Positions 10,065-20,370 of a stretch of DNA of 64,000 nt are shown one piece after another. The stretch lies in NCBI GenBank assembly GCA_008638205.1, contig VTPO01000001.1, positions 124,001 through 188,000 on the forward strand, read 5' to 3'. How positions within the stretch are numbered: the stretch's first letter is position 1; each line of letters begins with the position of its first letter. A program made the position numbers and the translations under genes. The notes beneath the pieces were generated by a model that saw nothing but the letters and a program-made list of their open reading frames with translations, made no database searches and had not been told where the DNA came from. The DNA is from Pelagibacteraceae bacterium. Lineage in GTDB: Bacteria > Pseudomonadota > Alphaproteobacteria > Pelagibacterales > Pelagibacteraceae.

Positions 10065-11132
10065 ATGTTTAAAAAATTTCTAGCAATTGTTGCTGCATTG
10101 ATGATGTCAATGACAAGCTCATTTGCAGTAGACTTCTCAGGTAAGACTGTTACCTGGTTAATACCTTTCGGAGCTGGTGGAGGATCGGATAAGTGGGCAA
10201 GATATTATGCTCCTATGCTATCTAAAGCGTTACCAGGAAATCCAACAGTAGTTGTTCAAAACTGTCCGGGTGGAAGTGGAACAAAGTGTTCTAACCAATT
10301 TGCACAAATTAAAGGTGGAGATGGATTAACTATTTTTGGAGACTCTGGTTCATCTAAGTTTCCATTCTTATTAGATGATAAACGAGTTCAATACAATCCA
10401 ACTAAATGGCCCGTAGTATTATCATCAGCAACCGGGGGAGGCGCTTACGTAACTTCTAAAACTGGTTATAAAACTTCTGCTGATTTTAAAAAACTACAAG
10501 GTAAAAAGTTAAAATATGGTTCTCAAGGTGCAACTTCTCTGGATTTAATTGCATTGCTAGCATTTGATATGCTTGGATTGCAAGTAGATGCAGTAATGGG
10601 TTACAAAGGAAGAGGTCCAGCTAGGGTCGCTTTTGAAAGAGGAGAAATGACAATAGATTATCAAACATCTTCTGCTTACTTTAAAGTTATCCAAACCCTA
10701 GTAAAAGATGGTAAGGCAGTTCCTTTATTTGCATGGGGAATTTTAGATGAAAGTGGAAACATTGTTAGAGATCCAACTTTTCCAAATTTACCTTCTTTTG
10801 TTGAATACTATGAAAGCGTTCATGGAAAAAAACCAAAAGGACCAGCTTGGTCAACATGGAAAACTTTTTTTGCTTCCGGCTTTAATGGACAAAAAATGGT
10901 ATACCTTCCAGAAGGAACGTCAGCTGATATTGTAAAGACATATGCAGACGCTTTTGCAAAAGTTGTTGCTTCAGATGAATTTAAGAAAACAAGCTCAAAG
11001 AGACTTGGAAAATATCCTCAAGCAACAGGTAAAGCTGCTGTAGCTGCTCAAAAAGCAGCATTCACAATTGATGCTGAATCTAAAGCATGGATTAAAAATC
11101 ATTTAACTAAAAATTACGGAGTTAAATTTTAG
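10065..11132 (+). CDS. TTT system substrate-binding protein (TctC/Bug family)
   Basis: Signal peptide MFKKFLAIVAALMMSMTSSFA; VTWLIPFGAGGGSDKWAR...VVVQNCPGGSG; precedes tctA-like gene. Confidence 0.9.
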   Translation: MFKKFLAIVAALMMSMTSSFAVDFSGKTVTWLIPFGAGGGSDKWARYYAPMLSKALPGNPTVVVQNCPGGSGTKCSNQFAQIKGGDGLTIFGDSGSSKFPFLLDDKRVQYNPTKWPVVLSSATGGGAYVTSKTGYKTSADFKKLQGKKLKYGSQGATSLDLIALLAFDMLGLQVDAVMGYKGRGPARVAFERGEMTIDYQTSSAYFKVIQTLVKDGKAVPLFAWGILDESGNIVRDPTFPNLPSFVEYYESVHGKKPKGPAWSTWKTFFASGFNGQKMVYLPEGTSADIVKTYADAFAKVVASDEFKKTSSKRLGKYPQATGKAAVAAQKAAFTIDAESKAWIKNHLTKNYGVKF

Positions 11133-11150
11133 TTAAACAAATAAAATTTA

Positions 11151-11183
11151 AAAAAGGCCACTCGTAAAACAGTGGCCTTTTTA
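11151..11183 (+). terminator. Intrinsic terminator/attenuator between TctC and TctAB genes
   Basis: Perfect 12-bp stem aaaaaggccact-cgtaaaac-agtggccttttt. Confidence 0.85.
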
Positions 11184-11198
11184 TCATAAGGCTATTAG

Positions 11199-13154
11199 AT
11201 GCTAGACTCTTTAATAAGCGCATTTACTTTAATTTTTTCAGGAGAGCATTTTTTATTTCTCTTATTTGGAGTGGTAATGGGAATATTCATTGGAATATTG
11301 CCAGGTATGGGTGGTATTGTGGGATTTTCAATTTTAATGCCATTTATTTATGGCATGGATCCAGTTTCAGCACTTGCGATGTTGATTGGACTAATTGCTG
11401 TAATTCCTACCTCTGATACATTCGCCTCTGTTCTTATGGGTATACCTGGATCAAGTGCTTCACAAGCAACAGTTTTAGATGGTTTTGCTTTAGCAAAGCA
11501 GGGACAAGCCGCAAGAGCCTTAAGTGCAGCATTTTCTGCATCTTTGTTTGGCGGTTTATTTGGAGCTTGTGTTTTGACATTAATTGTCGTCATCGCAAAA
11601 CCAATAATTTTATTTTTTGGGTCTAGTGAATTGTTCATGCTTGGTATTCTTGGAATAAGTATGGTTGGAGTTTTGTCTGGAGATAGTTTTGTAAAAGGTT
11701 TTTTAGCATGTGGAATTGGTTTGTTATTGGGAACCATGGGTAGCGCTCCTGCAACAGGTGAGTGGAGATTAACTTTTGGTAGCTACTATTTATTTGATGG
11801 TTTGAAAGTTGTTACTATTGGATTAGCTGCATTCGCAATTCCAGAAATTTGTGATCTTTTGAGAAAAAACAAAACAATTGCTACTAAGGACGAACCAATA
11901 GGCAAAGGTTGGTTGAAAGGACTAATGGATACCCTAAGAGAAAAATGGATTGTTATTCGTTGTGCAGGAATAGGAACTTTAGTTGGAATTTTACCTGGCC
12001 TAGGTGGTAGTGTCGTTGATTGGATCGCATATGGCCACGTTGTCCAAACATCAAAAGATAAAAGTAATTTTGGAAAAGGGGATATTAGGGGTGTGATTGC
12101 TCCTGAGTCTGCCAATAATGCAAAAGAAGGCGGAGGATTAGTTCCTACTATTTTATTTGGAATTCCAGGTAGTGGAAGTATGGCTGTTTTTTTAGGTGGC
12201 TTAACTTTGTTAGGTATCGAACCAGGACCAGCGCTTATCGAAGAAGATTTGCAGTTTACTTATGTGATGGTTTGGTCACTAGCTCTTGCCAATGTCATTG
12301 GTGCAGGTATGTGTTTTGCAATTTCAAGCAAGGTGGCAAAAATTACCACCATTCCTTACGGAGTCCTAGCACCTTTTATGATTATGATCATTTGCTTTGC
12401 TGCATTTCAGGTTACGAGAAGTATTTATGATTTATATATTTTGATTGTTTTGGGTGCATTTTGTACTTTGATGAAAAGTTATAACTGGCCAAGACCAGCT
12501 CTATTAATTGGTTTTGTATTGTCTGATACTTTAGAAACTTATTTATATCAAGCTGTACAAATTTATGATTGGAATTTTTTAACTAGAACAAGCGTTATAA
12601 CAATTTTTGTCATAATTCTTATTTCTGTCTTTTTAGGAATGAGAACTAAAAAAGAAAAAACAGTTACTCATTCAGTAAAGGTTTCTGATTTGTTTAAATT
12701 AAATTTAGAAACAGTGTTTTTAGGAATTATTTATATCTTCTTTGGGATGACGGTATACGATTCTTTCAAACATAACTTTTTAGGAGGAGTTTTTCCAGGA
12801 GCTATTTCTTTGATTATGTTTATAGTGATGACCTATACTTTGTTTTTTAATCAAAAATGGTTATCCAAAGCATTGAATTCATCTTATAGTTTAGAAGATA
12901 CAAAAGACATGTTCTATGCTTTTTCTTGGATAATATTTTTGGTGGTTTTAGTATCATTATTTGGATTTATCATAGGCATCGTTATTTTATTCTTTGCTGT
13001 TATGAAAAACAAAACCGAGATGCCATTAATTAAAATTTTAACAATTACTACTGGTGGAGTAGCTTTGATGTTGCTTCTTTCACATTTCATGGTATTAGAT
13101 TTTCCAAGTGGTTTATTGCAAGAATATGCTCAATTACCCTGGCCTTTAAAATAA
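11199..13154 (+). CDS. Fused TTT permease: TctA N-terminal domain plus TctB-like C-terminal domain
   Basis: 651 aa; GILPGMGG, GIPGSSASQATVLDG, ESANNAKEGGGLVPTILFGIPGSGSMA (TctA); extra 4-TM C-terminus LETVFLGIIYIFFGMTVYDSF... (TctB-like). Confidence 0.87.
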   Translation: MLDSLISAFTLIFSGEHFLFLLFGVVMGIFIGILPGMGGIVGFSILMPFIYGMDPVSALAMLIGLIAVIPTSDTFASVLMGIPGSSASQATVLDGFALAKQGQAARALSAAFSASLFGGLFGACVLTLIVVIAKPIILFFGSSELFMLGILGISMVGVLSGDSFVKGFLACGIGLLLGTMGSAPATGEWRLTFGSYYLFDGLKVVTIGLAAFAIPEICDLLRKNKTIATKDEPIGKGWLKGLMDTLREKWIVIRCAGIGTLVGILPGLGGSVVDWIAYGHVVQTSKDKSNFGKGDIRGVIAPESANNAKEGGGLVPTILFGIPGSGSMAVFLGGLTLLGIEPGPALIEEDLQFTYVMVWSLALANVIGAGMCFAISSKVAKITTIPYGVLAPFMIMIICFAAFQVTRSIYDLYILIVLGAFCTLMKSYNWPRPALLIGFVLSDTLETYLYQAVQIYDWNFLTRTSVITIFVIILISVFLGMRTKKEKTVTHSVKVSDLFKLNLETVFLGIIYIFFGMTVYDSFKHNFLGGVFPGAISLIMFIVMTYTLFFNQKWLSKALNSSYSLEDTKDMFYAFSWIIFLVVLVSLFGFIIGIVILFFAVMKNKTEMPLIKILTITTGGVALMLLLSHFMVLDFPSGLLQEYAQLPWPLK

Positions 13155-13156
13155 TT

Positions 13157-14239
13157 ATGAGCGATCAAATTAAAATACCTTGTTTATTTATGAGAGGTGG
13201 GACCTCGAGAGGACCTTATTTTTTAAAGTCAGATTTACCTGATGATATTAAAAAAAGAGATAAAATACTTTTAGCCGCAATGGGATCACCTGATGTAAGA
13301 CAAATTGATGGTTTAGGTGGCGCAGATCCAGTTAAAAGCAAGGTTGCAATTGTATCTAAATCGGAAGAGCCAGGAGTAGATGTAAATTATTATTTTGCGC
13401 AAGTAAAAATTGACGAGCCTATTGTAGATACCAAGCCATCCTGTGGAAATATGCTTATTGGTGTTGGCCCCTTTTCCATTGAAAGAAATCTAGTTCAAGC
13501 ACAAGATAAAGAAACCAAGGTTGTTATCAGAGATATGAACACTGGTATGAAGATTGAAGAAGTAGTTCAAACTCCTAATAAACAAGTTTCCTACGATGGT
13601 AATTTTAAAATTGATGGAGTTCCAAATGCTGGAACACCAGTTGAAATTAGATTTATAGGTTCTATCGGATCTAAAACTAAAAGACTATTTCCTACAGGAA
13701 ACAAAATTGATGTAATTAACGGAATAGAATGCACTTTAGTTGATGCTGCTATGCCTGTTGTTTTTTTTAGAGCAAAAGACCTTGGAGTTTCTGGAAATGA
13801 GAGTCATTTAGAGTTAAATCAGAATCAAAAACTAATTGATGATATGGGAAAAATTAGAATTGAACTTGGAAAAAGAATTGGTTTTGGTGATGTAAGCAAA
13901 TCAGTAATTCCAAAAGTTGCTTTAGTTTCTAAAGCTGATCAGGGTAGTATCAAATCAAGATACTTTATGCCGTGGAGTTGTCATAATGGTTATGCCATCA
14001 CAGGTTCTATCGCTTTATCAGCAGCAGCGAAATCAAAAGGAACTATTTGTGCAGAATTTTATAATGATTACAGCAATCATGGAGATTTTGTAATTGAACA
14101 TCCTACAGGTGTTTCAAAAGTAAAATTAGAAATAAAATACGAGGCTGATGATATTATTGATTTAGTTGCAAGTACTACAAGACACGCAAGATTAATCATG
14201 TCGGGTGAAGTTCATATTCAAAAAAGTTTAGTTGAGTGA
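13157..14239 (+). CDS. PrpF-family isomerase, closest in my memory to 4-oxalomesaconate tautomerase (GalD)
   Basis: IPCLFMRGGTSRGPYFLKSDLP...MGSPDVRQIDGLGGADPVKSKVAIVSKS; CGNMLIGVGPFSIE. Confidence 0.83.
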   Translation: MSDQIKIPCLFMRGGTSRGPYFLKSDLPDDIKKRDKILLAAMGSPDVRQIDGLGGADPVKSKVAIVSKSEEPGVDVNYYFAQVKIDEPIVDTKPSCGNMLIGVGPFSIERNLVQAQDKETKVVIRDMNTGMKIEEVVQTPNKQVSYDGNFKIDGVPNAGTPVEIRFIGSIGSKTKRLFPTGNKIDVINGIECTLVDAAMPVVFFRAKDLGVSGNESHLELNQNQKLIDDMGKIRIELGKRIGFGDVSKSVIPKVALVSKADQGSIKSRYFMPWSCHNGYAITGSIALSAAAKSKGTICAEFYNDYSNHGDFVIEHPTGVSKVKLEIKYEADDIIDLVASTTRHARLIMSGEVHIQKSLVE

Positions 14240-14997
14240 TGCAATTATTGCTTCATAATAAAAAGTGTATTGTTACAGGTGCCAGTCAGGGCCTTGGAAG
14301 AGCTATTGCAATGCTTTTAGCAGCTGAGCAATGTGATTTAGTATTAGTAGCTCGAAGAAAAAAACCACTAGAAGAAGTAAAAAAACTTATCCAAAAAAAA
14401 TATAACTGTAAGGTTTCTACTTTATCTATTGATGTTACCTCTAATAACGCAGATATAAAAATTAAAGATTTTGCTTTAAATCAACTTGGAACTATTGATA
14501 TTTTGATTAACTCAGCTGGTGGTTCACGTCCTACCACATGGGATGCTCCCGAGTCATTTTGGGAAGAGGGCATGAATTTAAATTTTACTGCTTTAAGAAA
14601 ATTAACGACAAAAATTATTCCTATCATGAAGAAGAACAAGTGGGGTCGTGTCATTAATATTACTGGATCTGTTGAGCCTAGAGAAGTGAATGTAGCTAAT
14701 GCAGCAAAGTCTGCCGTTCATGCCTGGTCCAAAGGACTTTCAAGAATTGTTGCAAAAGATAAAATTACTATAAACAATATATCTCCAGGAAGATTAAAAA
14801 CAGAGCAGATTTTAAAGAGAAGACACCCTAATTTAAAAGAGAGAAAACAGTTTATTAAAGAAAATATTCCCGCAGGGTACTTTGGGGAACCGGAAGATCT
14901 TGCAAATTTAGTAGTTTTTTTATGTTCGCCTCTAGCGAGATATATAACTGGTGAATTACTACATGTAGACGGCGGTATGAAGAAATTTGCACATTAG
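14236..14997 (+). CDS. SDR family oxidoreductase
   Basis: TGASQGLG cofactor motif, NSAGG, C-terminal ITGELLHVDGG. Confidence 0.88.
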   Translation: MMQLLLHNKKCIVTGASQGLGRAIAMLLAAEQCDLVLVARRKKPLEEVKKLIQKKYNCKVSTLSIDVTSNNADIKIKDFALNQLGTIDILINSAGGSRPTTWDAPESFWEEGMNLNFTALRKLTTKIIPIMKKNKWGRVINITGSVEPREVNVANAAKSAVHAWSKGLSRIVAKDKITINNISPGRLKTEQILKRRHPNLKERKQFIKENIPAGYFGEPEDLANLVVFLCSPLARYITGELLHVDGGMKKFAH

Positions 14998-15038
14998 TAG
15001 TTGCAATATTTAGGTTTTATCATTAATTATCCTCGAAC

Positions 15039-17702
15039 ATGAAAAGCAAAAATAGTTTCAAATCTTTATCAAAACTAAATGTTGGAAATAAAGAATACAA
15101 TTATTATAGTTTACCCGAGGCCGAAAAAAATGGTCTTGAAGGAATTAGCAGGCTTCCAAAATCTTTAAAAGTTTTATTAGAAAATCTTCTTCGATATGAA
15201 GATGATGCTTCGGTTACTAAAAATCAAATTCTAGCTATGAAAGAGTGGCTAAACACCAAAACTTCTAATACGGAAATTGCATACAGACCAGCACGAGTTT
15301 TGCTACAAGATTTTACAGGAATTCCGGCTGTCGCAGATCTTGCAGCAATGAGAGAATTAGTTAAGAAAAAAAACAAAGATCCTAATAAGGTTAATCCTTT
15401 GTCTGCAGTTGATTTGGTAATCGATCATTCTGTTCAAGTAGATACAAATGCAACGAAAGATTCTTTAGATAAAAATGTTAAAAGAGAATTTGAACGAAAT
15501 GGTGAAAGATATGAATTTTTAAAATGGGGCGCTCAAGCCTTTGATAATTTTAGAATTATTCCACCAGGAACAGGAATCTGTCACCAAGTAAATTTAGAAT
15601 ATTTATCCAAAGTAGCATGGACTAAAAAACATGATGGAGAAGAGTATGTTTATCCGGATACATGCGTTGGAACAGACAGTCACACAACGATGGTTAATGG
15701 TCTTTCCGTTTTAGCTTGGGGTGTGGGTGGAATTGAAGCCGAAGCTGGAATGTTAGGTGAGCCTGTATCCATGTTGATACCAGAAGTTATCGGATTTGAA
15801 GTGACTAATAAAATGCCAGAAGGAACTACAGCTACAGACTTGGTGTTAACCGTAGTTAAGCAATTAAGAGACAAGGGCGTAGTTGGAAAATTTGTAGAGT
15901 TTTATGGAGAAGGGTTAAAAAATCTAACATTAGCAGACAGAGCTACCATCGGTAACATGGCGCCTGAGTACGGAGCTACTTGTGGCTTTTTTCCTGTGGA
16001 CGAAGAAACATTAAAATATTTAAGATTTTCAGGAAGAGATGAAGAGACTGTTAAGCTAGTAGAAGATTATGCAAAAGCTCAAGGACTTTGGGCAAGCGAT
16101 GATGTTGTGTTCACGGATACAGTTTCATTAGACATGTCTACGGTAGTTCCAACTATTTCAGGACCCAAAAGACCACAAGACAAAGTGTTATTAACAGAAG
16201 CTTCTACAGATTTTAAAAAAGTTTCAAAAGAAATTATTAAAAGAGATGAACCAAAAACAGTAGAGGTAAAAGGTGCTGATCATTCATTATCTGATGGAGA
16301 TATAGTAATTGCAGCAATCACTTCTTGTACCAACACTTCTAATCCAAATGTTTTGATTGGAGCTGGTCTTTTAGCAAAAAGAGCAGTTGAATTAGGTCTG
16401 GATGTAAAACCTTGGGTTAAAACATCTTTAGCACCTGGCTCTCAAGTAGTGACTGATTATTTAGAAAAAGCAGGATTAAATGTTTATTTAGACAAACTAG
16501 GATTTAACTTAGTTGGGTATGGCTGTACCACTTGCATCGGTAATTCAGGACCTTTGCCGGACAATATTAATAACGCTATTTTAGACAATGACTTATTGGT
16601 TACTTCTGTTTTGTCTGGAAATAGAAACTTTGAAGGAAGAATTAGTCCAGTAGTAAAAGCTAATTATTTGGCATCACCCCCATTAGTAGTAGCGTATGCC
16701 ATTGCTGGAAATATGAACTTTGACATGTACAAAGATTCTCTTGGAAAAGACAAAGAAGGAAAAGAAGTTTACTTAAAAGATATTTGGCCAACTAATAAAG
16801 AGATTGAAGATACTCTTTTAGTTTCTCTAAATGCAGAAATGTTTAAAAGCCGATACGGAAATGTAGAGCAAGGTCCAAAAGAGTGGCAAGAAATTAAAAC
16901 AGACTCTACTAGTATTTATGAATGGGATGAAGGTTCGTCTTATGTAAAAAGACCTCCATTTTTTGATGACATGACAGATCAGCCAGAAGGATTTAAAGAA
17001 ATTAAAGATGCAAGGCCATTAGTTATACTTGGGGATATGATTACCACAGATCACATTTCACCAGCAGGAGCTATTCCTAAAGACAGTCCAACAGGCGATT
17101 ATTTTATGAAGTATCAAATTGTTCCGAAAGACTTTAACTCTTACGGAGCTAGGAGAGGAAATCATGAAGTGATGATGAGAGGAACTTTTGGAAATATCAG
17201 AGTTAAAAATGAAATGGCACCTGGAACTGAAGGTGGATTCACAAAAATTTATCCAGAAGGAAAAGAATCAACAGTTTTTGATGCTGTCATGGAATATAAA
17301 AAAAGAGGCACACCTCTGGTAGTTATTGGTGGAAAATTATACGGAACAGGGTCTTCAAGAGACTGGGCTGCTAAAGGCTCTCAATTGCTAGGAATTAAAG
17401 TTGTTATAGCAGAAAGTTTTGAAAGAATTCACAGATCTAACCTAGTTGGAATGGGAATTTTACCTCTTCAATTTATTGATGGGATGAATCGTGAAACATT
17501 AAATTTTAAAGGTTCGGAACTAATAACAGTTAAAGACATTGAAAAAGGCGTTAATCCTTTAGAAAAAGTCAAAGTAGAGATCAAATATGCAGACGGAACT
17601 ATCAAGACAATAGAAGCTTTATGTAGAATTGATACAGCAAGTGAAATTGAGTACTACAAAAACGGTGGAATATTGCAGTACGTTCTTAGGAGTATGCTAT
17701 AG
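15039..17702 (+). CDS. acnA: Aconitate hydratase, AcnA type
   Basis: 887 aa; PDTCVGTDSHTTM, TSCTNTSNPNV, GYGCTTCIGNSGPL, RRGNHEVMMRGTF, GTGSSRDWAAKG. Confidence 0.95.
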   Translation: MKSKNSFKSLSKLNVGNKEYNYYSLPEAEKNGLEGISRLPKSLKVLLENLLRYEDDASVTKNQILAMKEWLNTKTSNTEIAYRPARVLLQDFTGIPAVADLAAMRELVKKKNKDPNKVNPLSAVDLVIDHSVQVDTNATKDSLDKNVKREFERNGERYEFLKWGAQAFDNFRIIPPGTGICHQVNLEYLSKVAWTKKHDGEEYVYPDTCVGTDSHTTMVNGLSVLAWGVGGIEAEAGMLGEPVSMLIPEVIGFEVTNKMPEGTTATDLVLTVVKQLRDKGVVGKFVEFYGEGLKNLTLADRATIGNMAPEYGATCGFFPVDEETLKYLRFSGRDEETVKLVEDYAKAQGLWASDDVVFTDTVSLDMSTVVPTISGPKRPQDKVLLTEASTDFKKVSKEIIKRDEPKTVEVKGADHSLSDGDIVIAAITSCTNTSNPNVLIGAGLLAKRAVELGLDVKPWVKTSLAPGSQVVTDYLEKAGLNVYLDKLGFNLVGYGCTTCIGNSGPLPDNINNAILDNDLLVTSVLSGNRNFEGRISPVVKANYLASPPLVVAYAIAGNMNFDMYKDSLGKDKEGKEVYLKDIWPTNKEIEDTLLVSLNAEMFKSRYGNVEQGPKEWQEIKTDSTSIYEWDEGSSYVKRPPFFDDMTDQPEGFKEIKDARPLVILGDMITTDHISPAGAIPKDSPTGDYFMKYQIVPKDFNSYGARRGNHEVMMRGTFGNIRVKNEMAPGTEGGFTKIYPEGKESTVFDAVMEYKKRGTPLVVIGGKLYGTGSSRDWAAKGSQLLGIKVVIAESFERIHRSNLVGMGILPLQFIDGMNRETLNFKGSELITVKDIEKGVNPLEKVKVEIKYADGTIKTIEALCRIDTASEIEYYKNGGILQYVLRSML

Positions 17703-17718
17703 TCTGTAAAAAAGACAT

Positions 17719-20352
17719 ATGCAGAAACAATTTTCCAAATTAACAATTCATAACCAAGACTTCGAGTTCGCAGATATTTCTTCCATTGCAAATATTGAGC
17801 AAATACCTTTTTCTTACAGAATACTCATAGAAAATATTTTAAGACAAAAAATAAATGGCGATGACATTGATGCTGACAAGCAAATAGAAGATATCTTAAA
17901 TTATAAGCTTGGTGCAGCCATAAGCTTTATGCCTAATAGAATTTTAAGTCACGATATTCTTGGAAAAGTAATGCTGGTTGATTTCCTTGCTTATCGAGAG
18001 GCTCTTCAAAAAAAAGGGATTGATCCAAAAGACATTCAACCTAAAGTTCCTGTAGATGTAGTTATAGACCATTCTTTGCAGGTTGATTTTTTTGGATCAG
18101 AAAATGCCAAAATAGAAAATCTAAAAAAAGAGTATGCAAGAAATTCTGAAAGATTTTCATTCCTTCGCTGGTGCTCTGAAAATTTAAAAAATGTTAGAGT
18201 CATTCCTCCGGGAGTTGGAATTTGTCACCAAGTTAATATTGAATATTTGTCCAAAGTAGTTTGGACTGAAAATTTAAATAATAAATTACTTTTACATCCA
18301 GATACTTGCATTGGTACCGATAGTCATACACCCATGATGAATGCTATAGGAGTTTTGGGTTGGGGAGTGGGAGGAGTAGAAGCTGAGATTTCTATGCTTG
18401 GAAAGCCATTGCCGATTACGCTACCTGAAGTGGTTGGAGTTAATTTGACCAATAAACTTAAAGAAGGAATTACCTCTACTGATTTAGTTTTAAATATAAC
18501 AGAACTGCTAAGAAAAAATAAAGTGGTTGGTTCATTTATAGAATTTTTTGGAGAAGGGGTGGAAACGTTAAGTGTAGGAGATAGGGCAACCATTTCTAAC
18601 ATGGCACCAGAGTATGGAGCAACGGCAGTTCTTTTTCCGGTTGATGACTCTACACTTGATTATTTAAAAATGACTGGTCGTACAGAGGCGCAGATAGCAA
18701 TTATTAAAGAGTATTCAAAAAAACAAAAGTTATGGAGAAATCCTACTGACCTTCCGAAGTATACAAGATCATTAGAATTAGATCTTTCTTATATTGCTCC
18801 TTGTGTTTCAGGACCCAAAAATCCTGAAGACAAAATTAACTTAGATCAATTTTCATCTAAAGTGAATTCTCATTCTCAAATGTTATACAAAAACGATTTA
18901 AGAGATGAAAAATTTTTAGTACCTAATTTAAATTTTGACATTAAAGATGGAGATATAATGATAGCAGCTGTCACTAGTTGCACCAATACAGCTAATCCTA
19001 GAAATGTAATTGCAGCAGCAATGGTTGCTAAAAAATTAGTAGAGTTGGGATTTAAAAGAAACGAAAAGGTAAAAACTTCTTTTGCGCCAGGAAGTAAAGT
19101 AACAGCGGAGATTTTAGAAGAAAGTGGACTGCAGTATTATTTAGATGTATTGGGTTTTAATGTGGTTGGTTTTGGCTGTACTACTTGCAATGGTAGCTCT
19201 GGCCCTCTTCACAAAGACATAGCAGATACCATTGAAAACAATAAAATTTTTTCTACGGCCGTCTTGTCTGGAAATAGAAATTTTCAAGGAAGGATTCATC
19301 CTAATATAAGAGCCTCTTATTTAGCATCCCCAGCTTTAGTTGTTTTGTTTTCTTTGCTTGGTTCTGTGAAAAAAGACTTAACTAAGGAATCGCTAGGTCA
19401 AGATAAGGACGGGAATGAAATTTATTTAAAAGATATTTGGCCTGAAAATAAAGAAATTAACAAAATAGTAGAAAGTTTTTACAAGCCAGAAACATTTGTC
19501 TCTAAATATAAGGCAGTAGACGAGGGTGGAGAACTTTGGGAAAATTTAGATGTATCAGAATCTAGCAATTATGAATGGTCTGACAAAAGCACTTATATAA
19601 AAAAACCACCCTACCTAGAAAATGTAACGCAAGAAACGCTTGCTATTAAAGATGTAAACTTAGCAAGACCTTTAGTATTGCTGGGAGATTCTGTGACCAC
19701 TGATCATATTTCTCCCTCTAGTGATATTACCAAGACTACTGCTGCCTGGGATTATTTAATATCTCAAAAAATTAAACCTGAAGACTTTAATAATTTTTTA
19801 ACTAGAAGAGCTAATCATGAAATTGTAAAAAGGTCTGGATTTGCAAGTCTACGTCTAAGAAATCTTATGACGCCTGACAAAGAGGGTAGTTTTACCGTTA
19901 AGTATCCAGAAAATAAAACAATGAGGATATTTGAAGCTGCTATCGAATATGAAAAAACAAAAACTGAATTAGTAGTAATTGCAGGAGAAAATTATGGATG
20001 TGGATCATCCAGAGATGTTGCTGCGAAAGCCCCATTATTATTAGGAGTAAGAGTAATCATAGCTAAAGGATTTGAACGAATTCACAGATCCAATTTAGTG
20101 GGAATGGGATTGCTTCCTTTGGAGTTTTTGCCAGGTAACGGAATTTCAGAACTTGGAATTGTTACTACGGATCAATTTTCCGTAGTTGGCTTAGATCAAG
20201 TCAGCAATGAACATAAGGAAGTAGATTTATTAATCCACAAAGAGAGTGGAGATGTAGTTAAAGTAAAATTAAAAGCAAGGTTAGATAATCCAGATGAAGT
20301 TATTTTTTGGAAAAATGGTGGTATCCTACAAACTGCTTGGAAAGAATCTTAA
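17719..20352 (+). CDS. Second, divergent aconitase-family hydratase (AcnA/AcnD-like paralog)
   Basis: 877 aa; Fe-S cysteines kept (TSCTNT, GCTTC) but RRANHEIVKRSGF and GSSRDVAAKA differ from the acnA neighbour. Confidence 0.9.
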   Translation: MQKQFSKLTIHNQDFEFADISSIANIEQIPFSYRILIENILRQKINGDDIDADKQIEDILNYKLGAAISFMPNRILSHDILGKVMLVDFLAYREALQKKGIDPKDIQPKVPVDVVIDHSLQVDFFGSENAKIENLKKEYARNSERFSFLRWCSENLKNVRVIPPGVGICHQVNIEYLSKVVWTENLNNKLLLHPDTCIGTDSHTPMMNAIGVLGWGVGGVEAEISMLGKPLPITLPEVVGVNLTNKLKEGITSTDLVLNITELLRKNKVVGSFIEFFGEGVETLSVGDRATISNMAPEYGATAVLFPVDDSTLDYLKMTGRTEAQIAIIKEYSKKQKLWRNPTDLPKYTRSLELDLSYIAPCVSGPKNPEDKINLDQFSSKVNSHSQMLYKNDLRDEKFLVPNLNFDIKDGDIMIAAVTSCTNTANPRNVIAAAMVAKKLVELGFKRNEKVKTSFAPGSKVTAEILEESGLQYYLDVLGFNVVGFGCTTCNGSSGPLHKDIADTIENNKIFSTAVLSGNRNFQGRIHPNIRASYLASPALVVLFSLLGSVKKDLTKESLGQDKDGNEIYLKDIWPENKEINKIVESFYKPETFVSKYKAVDEGGELWENLDVSESSNYEWSDKSTYIKKPPYLENVTQETLAIKDVNLARPLVLLGDSVTTDHISPSSDITKTTAAWDYLISQKIKPEDFNNFLTRRANHEIVKRSGFASLRLRNLMTPDKEGSFTVKYPENKTMRIFEAAIEYEKTKTELVVIAGENYGCGSSRDVAAKAPLLLGVRVIIAKGFERIHRSNLVGMGLLPLEFLPGNGISELGIVTTDQFSVVGLDQVSNEHKEVDLLIHKESGDVVKVKLKARLDNPDEVIFWKNGGILQTAWKES

Positions 20353-20370
20353 AATAAGTTATTTAATTTT

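Noticed and set aside
11348-12115. Minus-strand ORFs of 129 and 109 aa inside the TctAB gene
   Set aside because: Shadow ORFs antisense to a clear transmembrane gene; no ribosome-binding site or family motif.
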